DNA of 34,249 bases, taken from contig NZ_PYBW01000130.1 of the NCBI RefSeq assembly GCF_003205575.1, positions 1 to 34,249 of the forward strand. The letters run 5' to 3'. This document shows, piece by piece, positions 1 through 7,761 of this stretch. This stretch comes from Streptomyces tateyamensis (GTDB lineage: Bacteria > Actinomycetota > Actinomycetes > Streptomycetales > Streptomycetaceae). The notes beneath the pieces were generated by a model. That model was not told where the DNA came from. It worked only from the letters and a program-made list of their open reading frames with translations, and did not search any database. The number at the start of each line of letters is the position of its first letter. The stretch's first letter is position 1. Position numbers and translations under genes: made by a program.

Positions 1-230
1 TCGCCGTGAAACAACGAGGCCGACGGCCAGTCAGCCGATTCGATTCCACCGATTCCTCGCTCCTCGCTCATCACTTTGGCCACAGAGAATCAAGCGCCAC
101 CCCCGGCACCGATGTAGACGCCATTCAGACAGAAGAAGATGCGCGAATCGAGATCTTTCACACCCAGGAGTGGTAAGTCTGAAAAGCGACTCAGTGGCAA
201 CCAGAGGCGGCGCCATGAGCTCCGCCTTCG

Positions 231-440
231 TCACCTTCCCGTCGCCGATGCCGCGAACGGCCATGGCACCTGAATGGGCGTCGGCACACAGGTCGAGCCC
301 TCAGAACTCGCAGGTGGCCTCGACCAACTGGGGCTCACGACGCCCCGCGGCGCCAGCCCACACGCCGTCACAACAGCCATAACTGCCACCACCGCCAGTG
401 CGTGGCCGACCCATCGCCAAGCAATCTCGACAGTCTTCAT
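231..440 (-). CDS. Putative small lipoprotein, possibly a truncated or decayed gene
   Basis: Seen: an ATG preceded by AGGAG six bases upstream opens a 69-codon frame. Residues 1-27 look like a type II signal peptide, with a short N-terminus (Lys2, Arg9), a hydrophobic stretch at about 14-26 and a lipobox-like VTAC ending at Cys27. The remainder is Pro/Ser-rich and matches no family I know. The frame stops at a TGA (231-233), but the same frame stays open beyond it to a second TGA at 90-92 and still reads like protein (for example LDSRIFFCLNGVYIGAG). Inferred: either a very small secreted lipoprotein or the 5' part of a longer gene inactivated by a nonsense mutation. Coding status is uncertain. 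Confidence 0.35.
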   Translation of the reverse strand: MKTVEIAWRWVGHALAVVAVMAVVTACGLAPRGVVSPSWSRPPASSEGSTCVPTPIQVPWPFAASATGR

Positions 441-687
441 CAGCTTCTCCTGCTCCGGTCCACCCTGCTGCGACCTCGTCGGTCACTTCGACACCCGGTT
501 CTATGACCGAACTCGGCAGCGCAACCCATTTCAGCGCGAGCGTTCACAGGAATGGAGGACGGGCGAGCTGAACTAACGGCCCCAACCAGGCGATTTCACC
601 AGGTCCAACCACCAGCAGAAACCGCCGGTGCGCATTTCCAGCCGTAAACCGTGACGGCGAGCGTGACCGCGGCGCGCCAGCCGAACG

Positions 688-1401
688 TCAGCTCACCAAC
701 CCTGCAATGGAACCGAGAAGGAGATCAACATCCTGCAGATCACTGAGGACCACATCAGCTTCGGCGGCTGCGAGTTCTTCCGCGGTGGTCGTTCCGGACG
801 CAACCGCAATCACTCTTGCTCCGCCGTCGTGGCCCGTTCGAACGTCCTCCAGCGAGTCACCGATGATCACGGTGTTGGCTACGGTGAACTCCGTCCGGTA
901 CTTCTGCGCGGCCCGTCGCTGAGCTACCGCTACGAGTGCAGGTCGGTGAGAGTCGTCCGAGGCGAAGGCGCCGATCGAGGTCTCCAAGTACGCGTCCAAC
1001 CCGAAGGTTCTGACCTTGATCTCCGCATTGGGTCGAAGGTTCCCGGTAACGACTGTCGGCACCAGGCCAGCGGCCCGCCGAACTGCTTGCAGGGCTCCAA
1101 CCGCGCCCGGCATGACCTGGCCCTCGTCACGCATCTCCGCCACTCGCTCCGTGAGCAGAGTGGGGAGCCGCTTGACCACCTGCTCCGCCAACGTGTCCAC
1201 CTCCAGCTCGGGCACACCGTTCTCACGCAGGAACTGGCGGACGGCCAGCGGCATCGTGACGCCGGTCCCCCGCGCGGGCAACCGCTCGGCGGGACGGCCG
1301 ACGACCTGGGCAAACGCGTCACGGTAGACACGGCGGTCGATCTCGCCAACGTAGACCAGCGTCCGGTCGATGTCCCACAGCACGAGCGACCTGGCGGACA
1401 T
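688..1401 (-). CDS. HAD-family hydrolase (phosphatase-like)
   Basis: A 237-residue haloacid-dehalogenase-fold hydrolase, probably a cytosolic phosphatase of unknown substrate. Seen: motif I WDIDRT with the nucleophile and acid/base pair Asp10 and Asp12; motif II VVTGN with Thr119; motif IV GDSLEDV with Asp182 and Asp186. An all-helical cap of about 70 residues lies between motifs I and II, as in subclass C1. The usual motif III Lys is not obvious; Arg153 in HRPALV may substitute. The start is ATG at 1401 rather than TTG at 1407, because GAGGGGAG sits six bases before the ATG but abuts the TTG. It follows an 89-residue ORF with almost no gap, and the NUDIX gene lies upstream on the same strand, so co-transcription is likely. 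Substrate not predictable. Confidence 0.9.
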   Translation of the reverse strand: MSARSLVLWDIDRTLVYVGEIDRRVYRDAFAQVVGRPAERLPARGTGVTMPLAVRQFLRENGVPELEVDTLAEQVVKRLPTLLTERVAEMRDEGQVMPGAVGALQAVRRAAGLVPTVVTGNLRPNAEIKVRTFGLDAYLETSIGAFASDDSHRPALVAVAQRRAAQKYRTEFTVANTVIIGDSLEDVRTGHDGGARVIAVASGTTTAEELAAAEADVVLSDLQDVDLLLGSIAGLVS

Positions 1402-1403
1402 CC

Positions 1404-1673
1404 TCAACTCCCCTCGGACACCACCAGCGCCGAGCGCTCGATCAGCTCTCGGGTGCGCAGCCCGGCGTCAAAGGTACGCAGGCCGTCCAGGGTACGACCG
1501 AGGTGGTCGTGCAGACGGGATGACTGATCGCCGACTACCAGCTCCGGCACGTTCTCGACGGCCGCGTAGCCCGACTCGAGTTCGCCGCTGCGCAGGTGAG
1601 CCGAAACTGCTCTCTTATCGAACAGCGCCCGGGCTTGCTGGGCCGCCCTGTGCAAGGGGGCCGTAGTGCGCAT
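1404..1673 (-). pseudogene. Short ORF resembling the C-terminal tail of a TPR-type XRE regulator
   Basis: Seen: an 89-codon frame between the NUDIX gene (18 bases upstream) and the HAD gene. The product begins MRTTAPLHRAAQQARALFDK and is helical and Ala/Arg/Glu-rich. The ATG at 1673 has no convincing ribosome binding site. Knowledge: many Streptomyces XRE regulators end in a helical repeat whose last 80 or so residues run ARxLFDxRxVxAHLRxGEL, then a DxLRxxxxxxELIER segment. This ORF has that pattern (ALFDKRAVSAHLRSGELESG, then LDGLRTFD and ELIERSALVV). Inferred: a remnant of such a regulator that has lost its HTH and most repeats, possibly still translated. The alternative is an independent small protein. 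Confidence 0.5.
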
Positions 1674-1691
1674 GGGCCGGTACGCCGCGGA

Positions 1692-2114
1692 TCAGTCGAC
1701 TCCCAGTTGGTCGTACCAGCGGGTGATGGAGTCTTTGTAGCCCTGCGGCATGACAAGGTCGACGACCTGGCCCCTGGCGAAAAGGCCGATCTCCTTGTGC
1801 TCGTTGCTCAGCACCGGAGCTTGCTCCGGCCCGAGACGCCGGCACCCGTAAGTGACGATAAAGACGTGCCGGTCGGGAATCGGCTGGTACATCCAGACAT
1901 CCAGCAGCGGCCCCACAGCGACGTCCCAGCCACTCTCCTCCTGGACCTCGCGGGCGACACAGTCCGCCGGCTCTTCGCCGAGCTCGAGTTTGCCGCCAGG
2001 TAGTTCCCACTCCTCCCGCTCGTTCTTGAGCAGCAGCACTCTGTCCTGCGAGTCGAGCACCACGCCTTTGACCGAGATCGGGAAGGTGCGCGGGACGTTC
2101 GAGGAGTCGCTCAT
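1692..2114 (-). CDS. NUDIX hydrolase
   Basis: A 140-residue cytosolic NUDIX pyrophosphohydrolase; the family hydrolyses nucleoside diphosphates linked to another moiety. Seen: a complete Nudix box starting at Gly41 (GKLELGEEP), with Glu47, Arg55-Glu56, Glu59-Glu60 and Gly62 in the canonical GX5EX7REUXEEXGU spacing; these residues bind catalytic Mg2+. The N-terminal ISVKGVVL strand and the WELPGGK entry into the box are typical. The start is ATG at 2114, preceded by GAAGGA; the longer open frame upstream reads as low-complexity Arg-rich sequence and is probably not translated. Gene order suggests it leads a small operon with the ORF at 1404-1673 and the HAD hydrolase. Substrate unknown. Confidence 0.9.
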   Translation of the reverse strand: MSDSSNVPRTFPISVKGVVLDSQDRVLLLKNEREEWELPGGKLELGEEPADCVAREVQEESGWDVAVGPLLDVWMYQPIPDRHVFIVTYGCRRLGPEQAPVLSNEHKEIGLFARGQVVDLVMPQGYKDSITRWYDQLGVD

Positions 2115-2394
2115 CGTTTCCTTCGCGGTGCGCCGACGGCCGTGGGCACCCCGAACGTAGCACCGGAGCCGGCCCCACCGTGTCACCAGCCGCCTGCCAG
2201 GAACTTGACAGTCGGTCACTTTGTGGCGGCGGAGCGCTGCCTCGGCAGTGTGAACCTGGCGACCTGTCTGGCGACGCTCACTCTGGCACAGCAGCTGTGC
2301 GGCCCACACCTGGGCTGGGCTGCCAGCCGCGTGGCACGTCGGCCCGAGGCGGGGTACTTCCGGCCAGCAACTCCCGTCTCAGGCGCTCCAACGA

Positions 2395-3078
2395 TCAGGC
2401 TGTGCGCTGCTTGGGCGCGTACCGCAGGAGGACGACGTCGCCGACAGTCGTGGCGTCGAGGAGCTTCATGCGGCTGGTGGAACCACCGGGGTACTCGGCC
2501 GGGTGTACGAACCTGGGAGCCTCGGCCTGGCCGACCAGCAGCGGGGCGACGGCGAGGTGCACCTCGTCGGCGAGGTTCTGGGACAGGAACTGGGTGTGGA
2601 TCTGTCCGCCGCCCTCGACCATGAGGCGCGCGACCCCGCGGTTGCCGAGGTCGTCGAGCAGGGCGCCGAAGTCGACCGTCGCGCCGGTGCTGACGACGTC
2701 GGCCAGGCCGTCGAGCTCCTCGCGCAGCTTGGCGGCGGCGGAGTCGGTCGTGTAGACGACCTTCTGATCGCCGAAGTGCCAGAACTTGAGGTCGCAGCTC
2801 AGGTCGCCGCTGGCGGTGATGGTCACCTTGAGCGGGTAGGCCGGCTTGCCAGCTGCCACACGGTCGGCTCGGCGCTGCTCGCTGTTCACGAGCAGCCGGG
2901 GGTTGTCACTGCGAAGGGTGTTGCCGCCGATGAGGATGGCGTCCGACTCCGCGCGGACTTGGTCAACCCGGTCGAAGTCCTCCGCATTCGAAAGCAGGAG
3001 CCGGTCGGCTGACGTGTCGTCAATGTAGCCATCGATGGAGGTGGCGACACTCAGGAGGACGTACGGGCGCTCGGCCAT
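2395..3078 (-). CDS. RibD/DHFR-like reductase domain protein
   Basis: A 227-residue protein of the RibD C-terminal/dihydrofolate-reductase-like family. Members use NAD(P)H to reduce a ribosylated pyrimidine, pterin or related compound; the best known is the riboflavin-pathway phosphoribosylamino-uracil reductase. Seen: the N-terminal strand VLLSVATSIDGYI (8-20), the loop ILIGGNTLRSDNP (48-60), the nucleotide-binding MVEGGG (153-158) followed by the DEVHL strand (171-175), and APLLVG (178-183). There is no deaminase domain, so it is a stand-alone reductase. The start is ATG at 3078 with AAGGAAG just upstream; the in-frame codons before it overlap the regulator's end and look non-coding. It lies 50 bases downstream of the XRE regulator on the same strand. 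Substrate not predictable; a true riboflavin role is doubtful without other rib genes. Confidence 0.88.
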   Translation of the reverse strand: MAERPYVLLSVATSIDGYIDDTSADRLLLSNAEDFDRVDQVRAESDAILIGGNTLRSDNPRLLVNSEQRRADRVAAGKPAYPLKVTITASGDLSCDLKFWHFGDQKVVYTTDSAAAKLREELDGLADVVSTGATVDFGALLDDLGNRGVARLMVEGGGQIHTQFLSQNLADEVHLAVAPLLVGQAEAPRFVHPAEYPGGSTSRMKLLDATTVGDVVLLRYAPKQRTA

Positions 3079-3128
3079 GGAGAGCTTCCTTCTTTCGGCT
3101 GGTGCGGTGGGACGTCTGCCTGAACTGA

Positions 3129-4613
3129 TCACACTTCATGCAGCATGACGTTGTCGAGCGCTTCCCGGAACTCCGCTACCTCAGTCACGGTGCTCCACCG
3201 ATGCAACTGCGCGTCGAGGCCCGCGAGCTCGGTGAAGATGCGGGCCGAGCCGGTCGCCGTGGCGATGGTCAGCGCGGCCGAACCGGTGCTGGCGGCTGCC
3301 TCCGGGCCGAGGGCATGGAGTTGGGCGACGGCGGCTCGGGCCAGGTAGACGCCACGGTCTCGCCGGTACGAGGCCGGGAGACCGCGGATCGCGCGTTCGA
3401 AGCCAGCGACGGCCTCCTGGTGGTTGCCGAGCGCGGACAGGGAACGGGCACGCTGAGCTTCGACGTAGGCGGCGTCGAGCCACCGGCCGCGGAGCGTCTC
3501 GTCGTCGTTCGGCAAGGTAACGACCTCCAGCGCCTGATCGTAGGCGTTCTGGCTGGCGCGTTCGTCGCCTCGCAGGGCGTGGCCGTGTGCCCCGTAGACG
3601 GTGCCCATGGCGAGCAGGCGGCTTCGCGGGGGCGCTATCCGCTGGGCGGCCTCCGCTAGGTCGACGGTGTCAAGGGGATCCCGCATGTCGCCCGCGAGTT
3701 GGGACTTCCGGGCCATGGTGTAGACGGTGAGGCCGTGGTCACCGGCCACGGTCGACCATTCGATGGCGCGGTCGGCCCAGTACTGGGCCGCGCGGAAGTC
3801 GCCGCTGTCCTGCAACAGCCAGCTGCAGAACTCGGCGTACTCGGCCTGAACCTGCATCAGATCCTGCCGGTCCCGGCCGGAGGTCACCTCGCGCAGCCGC
3901 TGGATCTGTCGGATGTGATCCTGCACGCTGGTGACCACCTCGCGCGGTCCGAGGTAGTTGTCGCACTCGACAAGCGACCGCCGCAGCACCTGGAAGTTCT
4001 CCACGGGGTGCACGTCCGACGCGAGCAGGTCGGCCGGGTCAGGCGCTGTCGGCGCGGCTGCGGCGGACGCAGGAGCGAGCGGGAACGCGCCGGTGCCGGC
4101 GACGGCAGCGGCACCTCGGAGGAGTGCTCGACGCGGCAGGGTCACGAAGATGATTCTCCCGTCGGGAGCCCGACAGGCAACCCGCACTTCGCCATTCATC
4201 AGCGTCATCGCCGAACCGATAGTGGCAGGGTCGGTTCTCTGCCCCGGAACGGGAGATCCGCTCTCCTCGTCCGGTGTGGGCGCTGCAGCCGGCCTGTGTC
4301 GCGACGAAGCCGACTTCTTGGACCGAGAACTGTCCGCTTCAGGCCGCCGCTTGTCCGCATCGCCGTCGAGGAGCTCCAGGAAGCGCGAAAGCACGCCGCC
4401 TGTGTCGAGGGCGGCGTCAAGGGCAGCGGCAAGCTCCGGTGGGCACGGCCGTTGCGCCTTCTCGATCTTGGCGATCAGATCACCGCTGACGTGCACCATC
4501 GCACCGAGCGCGTCTTGCGAGAGCCTGCGCAGCGTTCGCCAGTAACGGATCTCGGCGCCCAGCCAGTCTCGTGCCGAGCGGGAGGGCTTCAAGTCCCTTG
4601 GTCGCTGCGGCAT
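3129..4613 (-). CDS. XRE-family HTH regulator with helical-repeat body
   Basis: A 494-residue regulator. Seen: an N-terminal helix-turn-helix at about 21-54 (RYWRTLRRLSQDALG, then HVSGDLIAKIEKAQR) that should bind DNA, a Ser/Pro/Arg-rich linker (about 85-135), and a long Ala/Leu-rich helical region (about 205-485) resembling TPR-type sensors, which could bind a peptide or small ligand. Between them, residues 159-190 contain LPRRALLRGAAAVAGTGAFP followed by an Ala/Pro-rich run, resembling a twin-arginine signal but internal. The ATG at 4613 follows GAGGGGTGAG. The gene is divergent from the GHKL ATPase gene; the gap holds a palindrome (4658-4675) that could be its operator. It may control the flanking metabolic genes or the peptide cluster, but no sequence evidence fixes the target. 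Confidence 0.9.
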   Translation of the reverse strand: MPQRPRDLKPSRSARDWLGAEIRYWRTLRRLSQDALGAMVHVSGDLIAKIEKAQRPCPPELAAALDAALDTGGVLSRFLELLDGDADKRRPEADSSRSKKSASSRHRPAAAPTPDEESGSPVPGQRTDPATIGSAMTLMNGEVRVACRAPDGRIIFVTLPRRALLRGAAAVAGTGAFPLAPASAAAAPTAPDPADLLASDVHPVENFQVLRRSLVECDNYLGPREVVTSVQDHIRQIQRLREVTSGRDRQDLMQVQAEYAEFCSWLLQDSGDFRAAQYWADRAIEWSTVAGDHGLTVYTMARKSQLAGDMRDPLDTVDLAEAAQRIAPPRSRLLAMGTVYGAHGHALRGDERASQNAYDQALEVVTLPNDDETLRGRWLDAAYVEAQRARSLSALGNHQEAVAGFERAIRGLPASYRRDRGVYLARAAVAQLHALGPEAAASTGSAALTIATATGSARIFTELAGLDAQLHRWSTVTEVAEFREALDNVMLHEV

Positions 4614-4657
4614 CTCACCCCTCTCTGCCAGCCGATGTGGACAACGTGGGCCGTCTG

Positions 4658-4675
4658 CATCCGGGTCTAGTCCCG
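4658..4675. promoter_or_regulatory. Near-perfect palindrome, candidate operator in a divergent promoter region
   Basis: Seen: TCCGGGTCTAGTCCCGGA, symmetric at 16 of 18 positions (TCCGGG and CCCGGA arms, CT/AG at the centre). It starts 45 bases upstream of the XRE regulator ATG and lies in the 212-bp gap between divergent genes. HTH dimers commonly bind such sites and autoregulate. Binding by this regulator is inference. Confidence 0.4.
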
Positions 4676-4825
4676 GAGCATCGCCTGGGCGCTGAATGGT
4701 TCCACAACGTCGCGCACCCAGTACACACCGCGACCAGCGGGTGGCGGGTGAGTTTCGAGATCCGACTCGAAGTCATCCGGCCTGAACGGGGCGGCGTCCG
4801 AAGAACAACGGTCGAGGAGGAACAA

Positions 4826-5317
4826 ATGCCCATCGCGGAAGCGAGGTTGAGCTGGCGCTACCGGGTCGCGCTGCCGGGGATCCACCCCGAGGTGATGGCA
4901 TTGGTCCGTCAGATCGTCTGCTCGCACCTTCGCCTCTTGGGCTTGGCCGAGTTGTCGGACGTCGTGGCGCTCGGCGTGACCGAGCTACTGACCAACGTCT
5001 ACAAGCACACCGCTGGCGGCTGCGAGTTGGAAATGGAGGAGACCGACGGAGGCGTGCTGGTCTCCGTGACGGACTTCGATGACACGCTTCCGGAGGTCAA
5101 ACAGCCCGACGAGGACGCGGAGGGCGGTAGGGGGTTGCTCCTGCTGAGCAGCCTGGTCGACGAGCTTTCAGTGGTGAGCCTGCCGCTGGGCAAGCGGGTG
5201 TCCTTCCTCCTGCTCAGCGCCTTGGGCAACGACACCGGTCCTGAGTGTCGAGGTTCCTCCGATCGAGAACCGTTGGTGCTTCAGTTGACGAAAGTTGATG
5301 GTGACTCAGACCCATAG
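4826..5317 (+). CDS. GHKL-type ATP-binding protein (anti-sigma-factor-like)
   Basis: A 163-residue single-domain HATPase_c_2 protein, the RsbW/SpoIIAB-like class abundant in Streptomyces; such proteins often bind and inhibit sigma factors or phosphorylate anti-sigma antagonists. Seen: the N-box VTELLTNVYKH with Glu53 and Asn57 (Mg-ATP coordination), a D-box-like VTDFDD with Asp83 where the usual DxG glycine is missing, and the glycine-rich EGGRGLLLL at 99-107. The open frame begins earlier, but ATG at 4826 is chosen because GGAGG lies five bases before it and because the GHKL fold begins about residue 10. It is divergent from the XRE gene and the NUDIX gene at 5427 follows on the same strand. 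No partner sigma or anti-antagonist gene is visible, so its target is unknown. Confidence 0.85.
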   Translation: MPIAEARLSWRYRVALPGIHPEVMALVRQIVCSHLRLLGLAELSDVVALGVTELLTNVYKHTAGGCELEMEETDGGVLVSVTDFDDTLPEVKQPDEDAEGGRGLLLLSSLVDELSVVSLPLGKRVSFLLLSALGNDTGPECRGSSDREPLVLQLTKVDGDSDP

Positions 5318-5426
5318 ACTCACTGATCCCCCGCGGCTCCGAAGCGGCGCTGTTCCGCCCGGAGCCGCAAGCCGGACATTCCGAGTCGTTCGGCTCAACC
5401 ACCATCGCCAAGCGAGGGGCGCATCC

Positions 5427-5861
5427 ATGCCCGAGAAGGTCACCAAGGACAAGGTGCTCGTCTACGTCGTGCGCGACGACCGGCTCCTGGTCTTCCGACA
5501 CACCGACTACAGCTACGAGGAGGTCGGCATCCAGGTCCCGGCGGGCAGCATCCGGCCCAGGGAGACCCCGGAGGCCGCCGCCCTGCGCGAGGCCCGCGAG
5601 GAGACTGGGCTGACCGACTTCAAGATCATCCGTAAGCTCGGCGAGGCCGAGTACGACATCAGCCCGTACCGGTTCGAGATCCAGCGCCGGCATGTCTTCC
5701 ACCTGGAACTCACCGAGCCCACGCCCGAGCGGTGGACGAGCCAGGAGGACCACGACGGCGAGCAGGAGCCCACCCACTTCGAGTGCTTCTGGATCCCGCT
5801 GGAGGCCGCCCACATCCTCCAGTCCGGACAGGGCGCCCTACTGGGCCGCTTGTACGACTGA
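5427..5861 (+). CDS. NUDIX hydrolase at the head of the peptide-modification cluster
   Basis: A 144-residue NUDIX hydrolase. Seen: a perfect Nudix box from Gly40 to Leu62 (GSIRPRETPEAAALREAREE, then TGL), with Glu46, Arg54-Glu55, Glu58-Glu59 and Gly61; preceding strands KVLVYVVRDDRLLVFRH are typical. ATG at 5427 is chosen because the earlier part of the frame overlaps the end of the upstream gene and lacks family features; AGCGAGGGG lies upstream. Only 34 bases separate its stop from the radical SAM ATG, so the two are probably co-transcribed. In the cluster it may clear a nucleotide by-product or activate a nucleotide substrate; this is inference. It is a distinct family member from the NUDIX protein at 1692-2114. 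Confidence 0.9.
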   Translation: MPEKVTKDKVLVYVVRDDRLLVFRHTDYSYEEVGIQVPAGSIRPRETPEAAALREAREETGLTDFKIIRKLGEAEYDISPYRFEIQRRHVFHLELTEPTPERWTSQEDHDGEQEPTHFECFWIPLEAAHILQSGQGALLGRLYD

Positions 5862-5895
5862 TCCCATCCGCTCACGGCAGTTGAGGAGGCCGTCG

Positions 5896-7761
5896 ATGCA
5901 CCGCACCACCGAACAGCACCACACGGGGATTGACCAGCTCTACCGGAGCCTGGACGCCGACGACACCAGCACCGCGGTGTCGGTGATCGTCAAGGTGCGC
6001 GGCGAGGAGTGCGACGTCGACTGCCTCTACTGCTATGAGAAGCGCAAGGAGGCTCCCGGAGGAGCGCGGGTCGGCGCCGCCCAGATCGGGCAGCTGGCCG
6101 TGCTCTTCCGGGGCCGTTCCCTCGCCGTCGAGCTCCACGGCGGTGAGCCGCTGACCGCCGGAAAGGAGCACCTCGCCGAGATCCTCGGGCAGCTCGCGGA
6201 CATGCCGCAGGTGGTCCGCGTGAGCCTGCAGACCAACGGCGTCAGGCTCGACGAGGAGTGGCTGGACCTCTTCGACGCCCGATACCCGGGACTGCAGATC
6301 GGGATCTCCCTGGACGGCGACGCCCGGGGCAACGCCTGGCGCGTCGACTACAACGGCAAGCCCATCTACCCCCGGGTGGCCCGGGCCCTGAACCTGCTCG
6401 CCGAGCGGGGCCGCAGCGTCGGCGTCATCGCCGCCGTGACTCCGGCGGTGATCGGCCGGGCCGAGGAGGTTCTCGACCACCTGGCCGGCTTCGGCTCGGT
6501 CAACGCCGTCAGCTTCGTCCCCTGCTTCGACGGCACCATCCGCAGGGCCACCGCGACGAGGAGCCGCCGCACCCCGGCCAGCCGCCTGCTCCAGCAGGAC
6601 GCCCTGAGCGCCAGCAACTCACCGGCCTGGGCGATCCACCCCGACGAGTACGCCGAATTCGTCCTCGCCGCCACCGCCCACTGGATCTCTGCCGGCCACT
6701 TCGCCCGCCTCAAGCTGGAGCCAGCCGTCTCCACCATCCGGCGCCTGCGCGGCCTGGACAGCGGCTTCTGCCACTTCTCCGACCTCAAGTGCGACCACGT
6801 CTTCACTCTCTACCCAGACGGCCGCCTCGGCAGCTGCGACGAACTGCCCTGGCCGCAGGCACGGCTGACCACCCTGCAGACCGTGACCGGGCAGCGCGAG
6901 ATCACCGAAGCCCAGCACCGCTCCAACCTCCTGAACCAGGGCAAGGCCCTGATGAACCGTTGCACCACCTGCGACTACCGCAGCACCTGCGGTGGCGGCT
7001 GCATCGCCACCCGCTGGCGCATGGATCTCGCCGACGACCAGGACGCGTACTGCGACTACCGGATGCGCATGATCGACGGCATCGCGGCTCTGCTCGCCCA
7101 GCCGGGGCACCCCGACGGCTCCTGGTGCCGCTCCCTGCGCTGGCGCCCCCGCACTCCCAACAGCATGCGCGACGTGGCCGGATTCCTCACCCACTGGGAC
7201 GACCCGACCGCCCCGCGTGCCACCGTCAGGCTGCACACCAGCGATCACGGCAACATCAACACCGTCGGACAGCCCGGCATCCACGAAGCCGACGACCTCG
7301 ACCCCACCCACCACCAGTGGCGCGACGCCATCGAACCGGGCGTCTGGCCACTCGTCCATACCCTCACCCACCGCTGGGGCCTCGTCACCTACGACAGCTG
7401 CGAGGGCCACACCTACACCGGCCTCTACCTGGAACCGGCCCACCGCAAGGTCGGCATCCTCACCCGCGACCAGGACGAGCACGCCCGGGCCGCCGCGGCC
7501 TTGTGCCGCGCCGCCGCTGCACCCGACCTGCGCCAATCGGTCACGGTCACCCTCGGCCGCGCGGAGCTGACCTGCGAGACCACTGGCACCCGCACACCGG
7601 TCCTCGACCTCGCCCTGCAGAAGGCCGACGGCCACACCTGGGACGACTACTTCGCCCAGCTCGACGCCGCCACCGCCGTCCTCAATGAGGCCCTGAGCGC
7701 CGAACATCCGAGCTCCGACCCGACCTGCGCCTGCCCCAGGCCGATCCAGGTGAGCGGGTGA
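5896..7761 (+). CDS. Radical SAM/SPASM protein with unassigned C-terminal domain (peptide maturase candidate)
   Basis: A 621-residue radical S-adenosylmethionine enzyme. Seen: the [4Fe-4S] motif C39-DVD-C43-LY-C46, the ELHGGEPL motif, and a SPASM-type auxiliary cluster region with Cys299, Cys314, Cys356, Cys359, Cys365, Cys369 and Cys386 (CTTCDYRSTCGGGC). Knowledge: this architecture (FxsB and relatives) installs cross-links such as cyclophanes in RiPP precursors. Residues about 400-621 form an extra domain that I cannot assign; it contains YDSCEGH (Cys502, His505) and recalls the orphan protein at 14442-15143. ATG at 5896 follows GAGGAGG and the N-terminus matches the fold. The stop overlaps the next start by GTGA. 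Neighbouring oxygenase, HExxH and small-peptide genes support peptide maturation; the substrate assignment is inference. Confidence 0.88.
   Translation: MHRTTEQHHTGIDQLYRSLDADDTSTAVSVIVKVRGEECDVDCLYCYEKRKEAPGGARVGAAQIGQLAVLFRGRSLAVELHGGEPLTAGKEHLAEILGQLADMPQVVRVSLQTNGVRLDEEWLDLFDARYPGLQIGISLDGDARGNAWRVDYNGKPIYPRVARALNLLAERGRSVGVIAAVTPAVIGRAEEVLDHLAGFGSVNAVSFVPCFDGTIRRATATRSRRTPASRLLQQDALSASNSPAWAIHPDEYAEFVLAATAHWISAGHFARLKLEPAVSTIRRLRGLDSGFCHFSDLKCDHVFTLYPDGRLGSCDELPWPQARLTTLQTVTGQREITEAQHRSNLLNQGKALMNRCTTCDYRSTCGGGCIATRWRMDLADDQDAYCDYRMRMIDGIAALLAQPGHPDGSWCRSLRWRPRTPNSMRDVAGFLTHWDDPTAPRATVRLHTSDHGNINTVGQPGIHEADDLDPTHHQWRDAIEPGVWPLVHTLTHRWGLVTYDSCEGHTYTGLYLEPAHRKVGILTRDQDEHARAAAALCRAAAAPDLRQSVTVTLGRAELTCETTGTRTPVLDLALQKADGHTWDDYFAQLDAATAVLNEALSAEHPSSDPTCACPRPIQVSG

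Noticed and set aside
5281..5320. TTGACG near 5285 as a -35 for the NUDIX/radical SAM operon
   Set aside because: No matching -10 at 16-19 bases; the nearest (TAGACT) is 24 bases away.
6258..7688. Very long open frame on the plus strand inside the radical SAM gene
   Set aside because: Arg/Pro-dominated and antiphase to a gene with conserved catalytic motifs; it is a product of high GC content.
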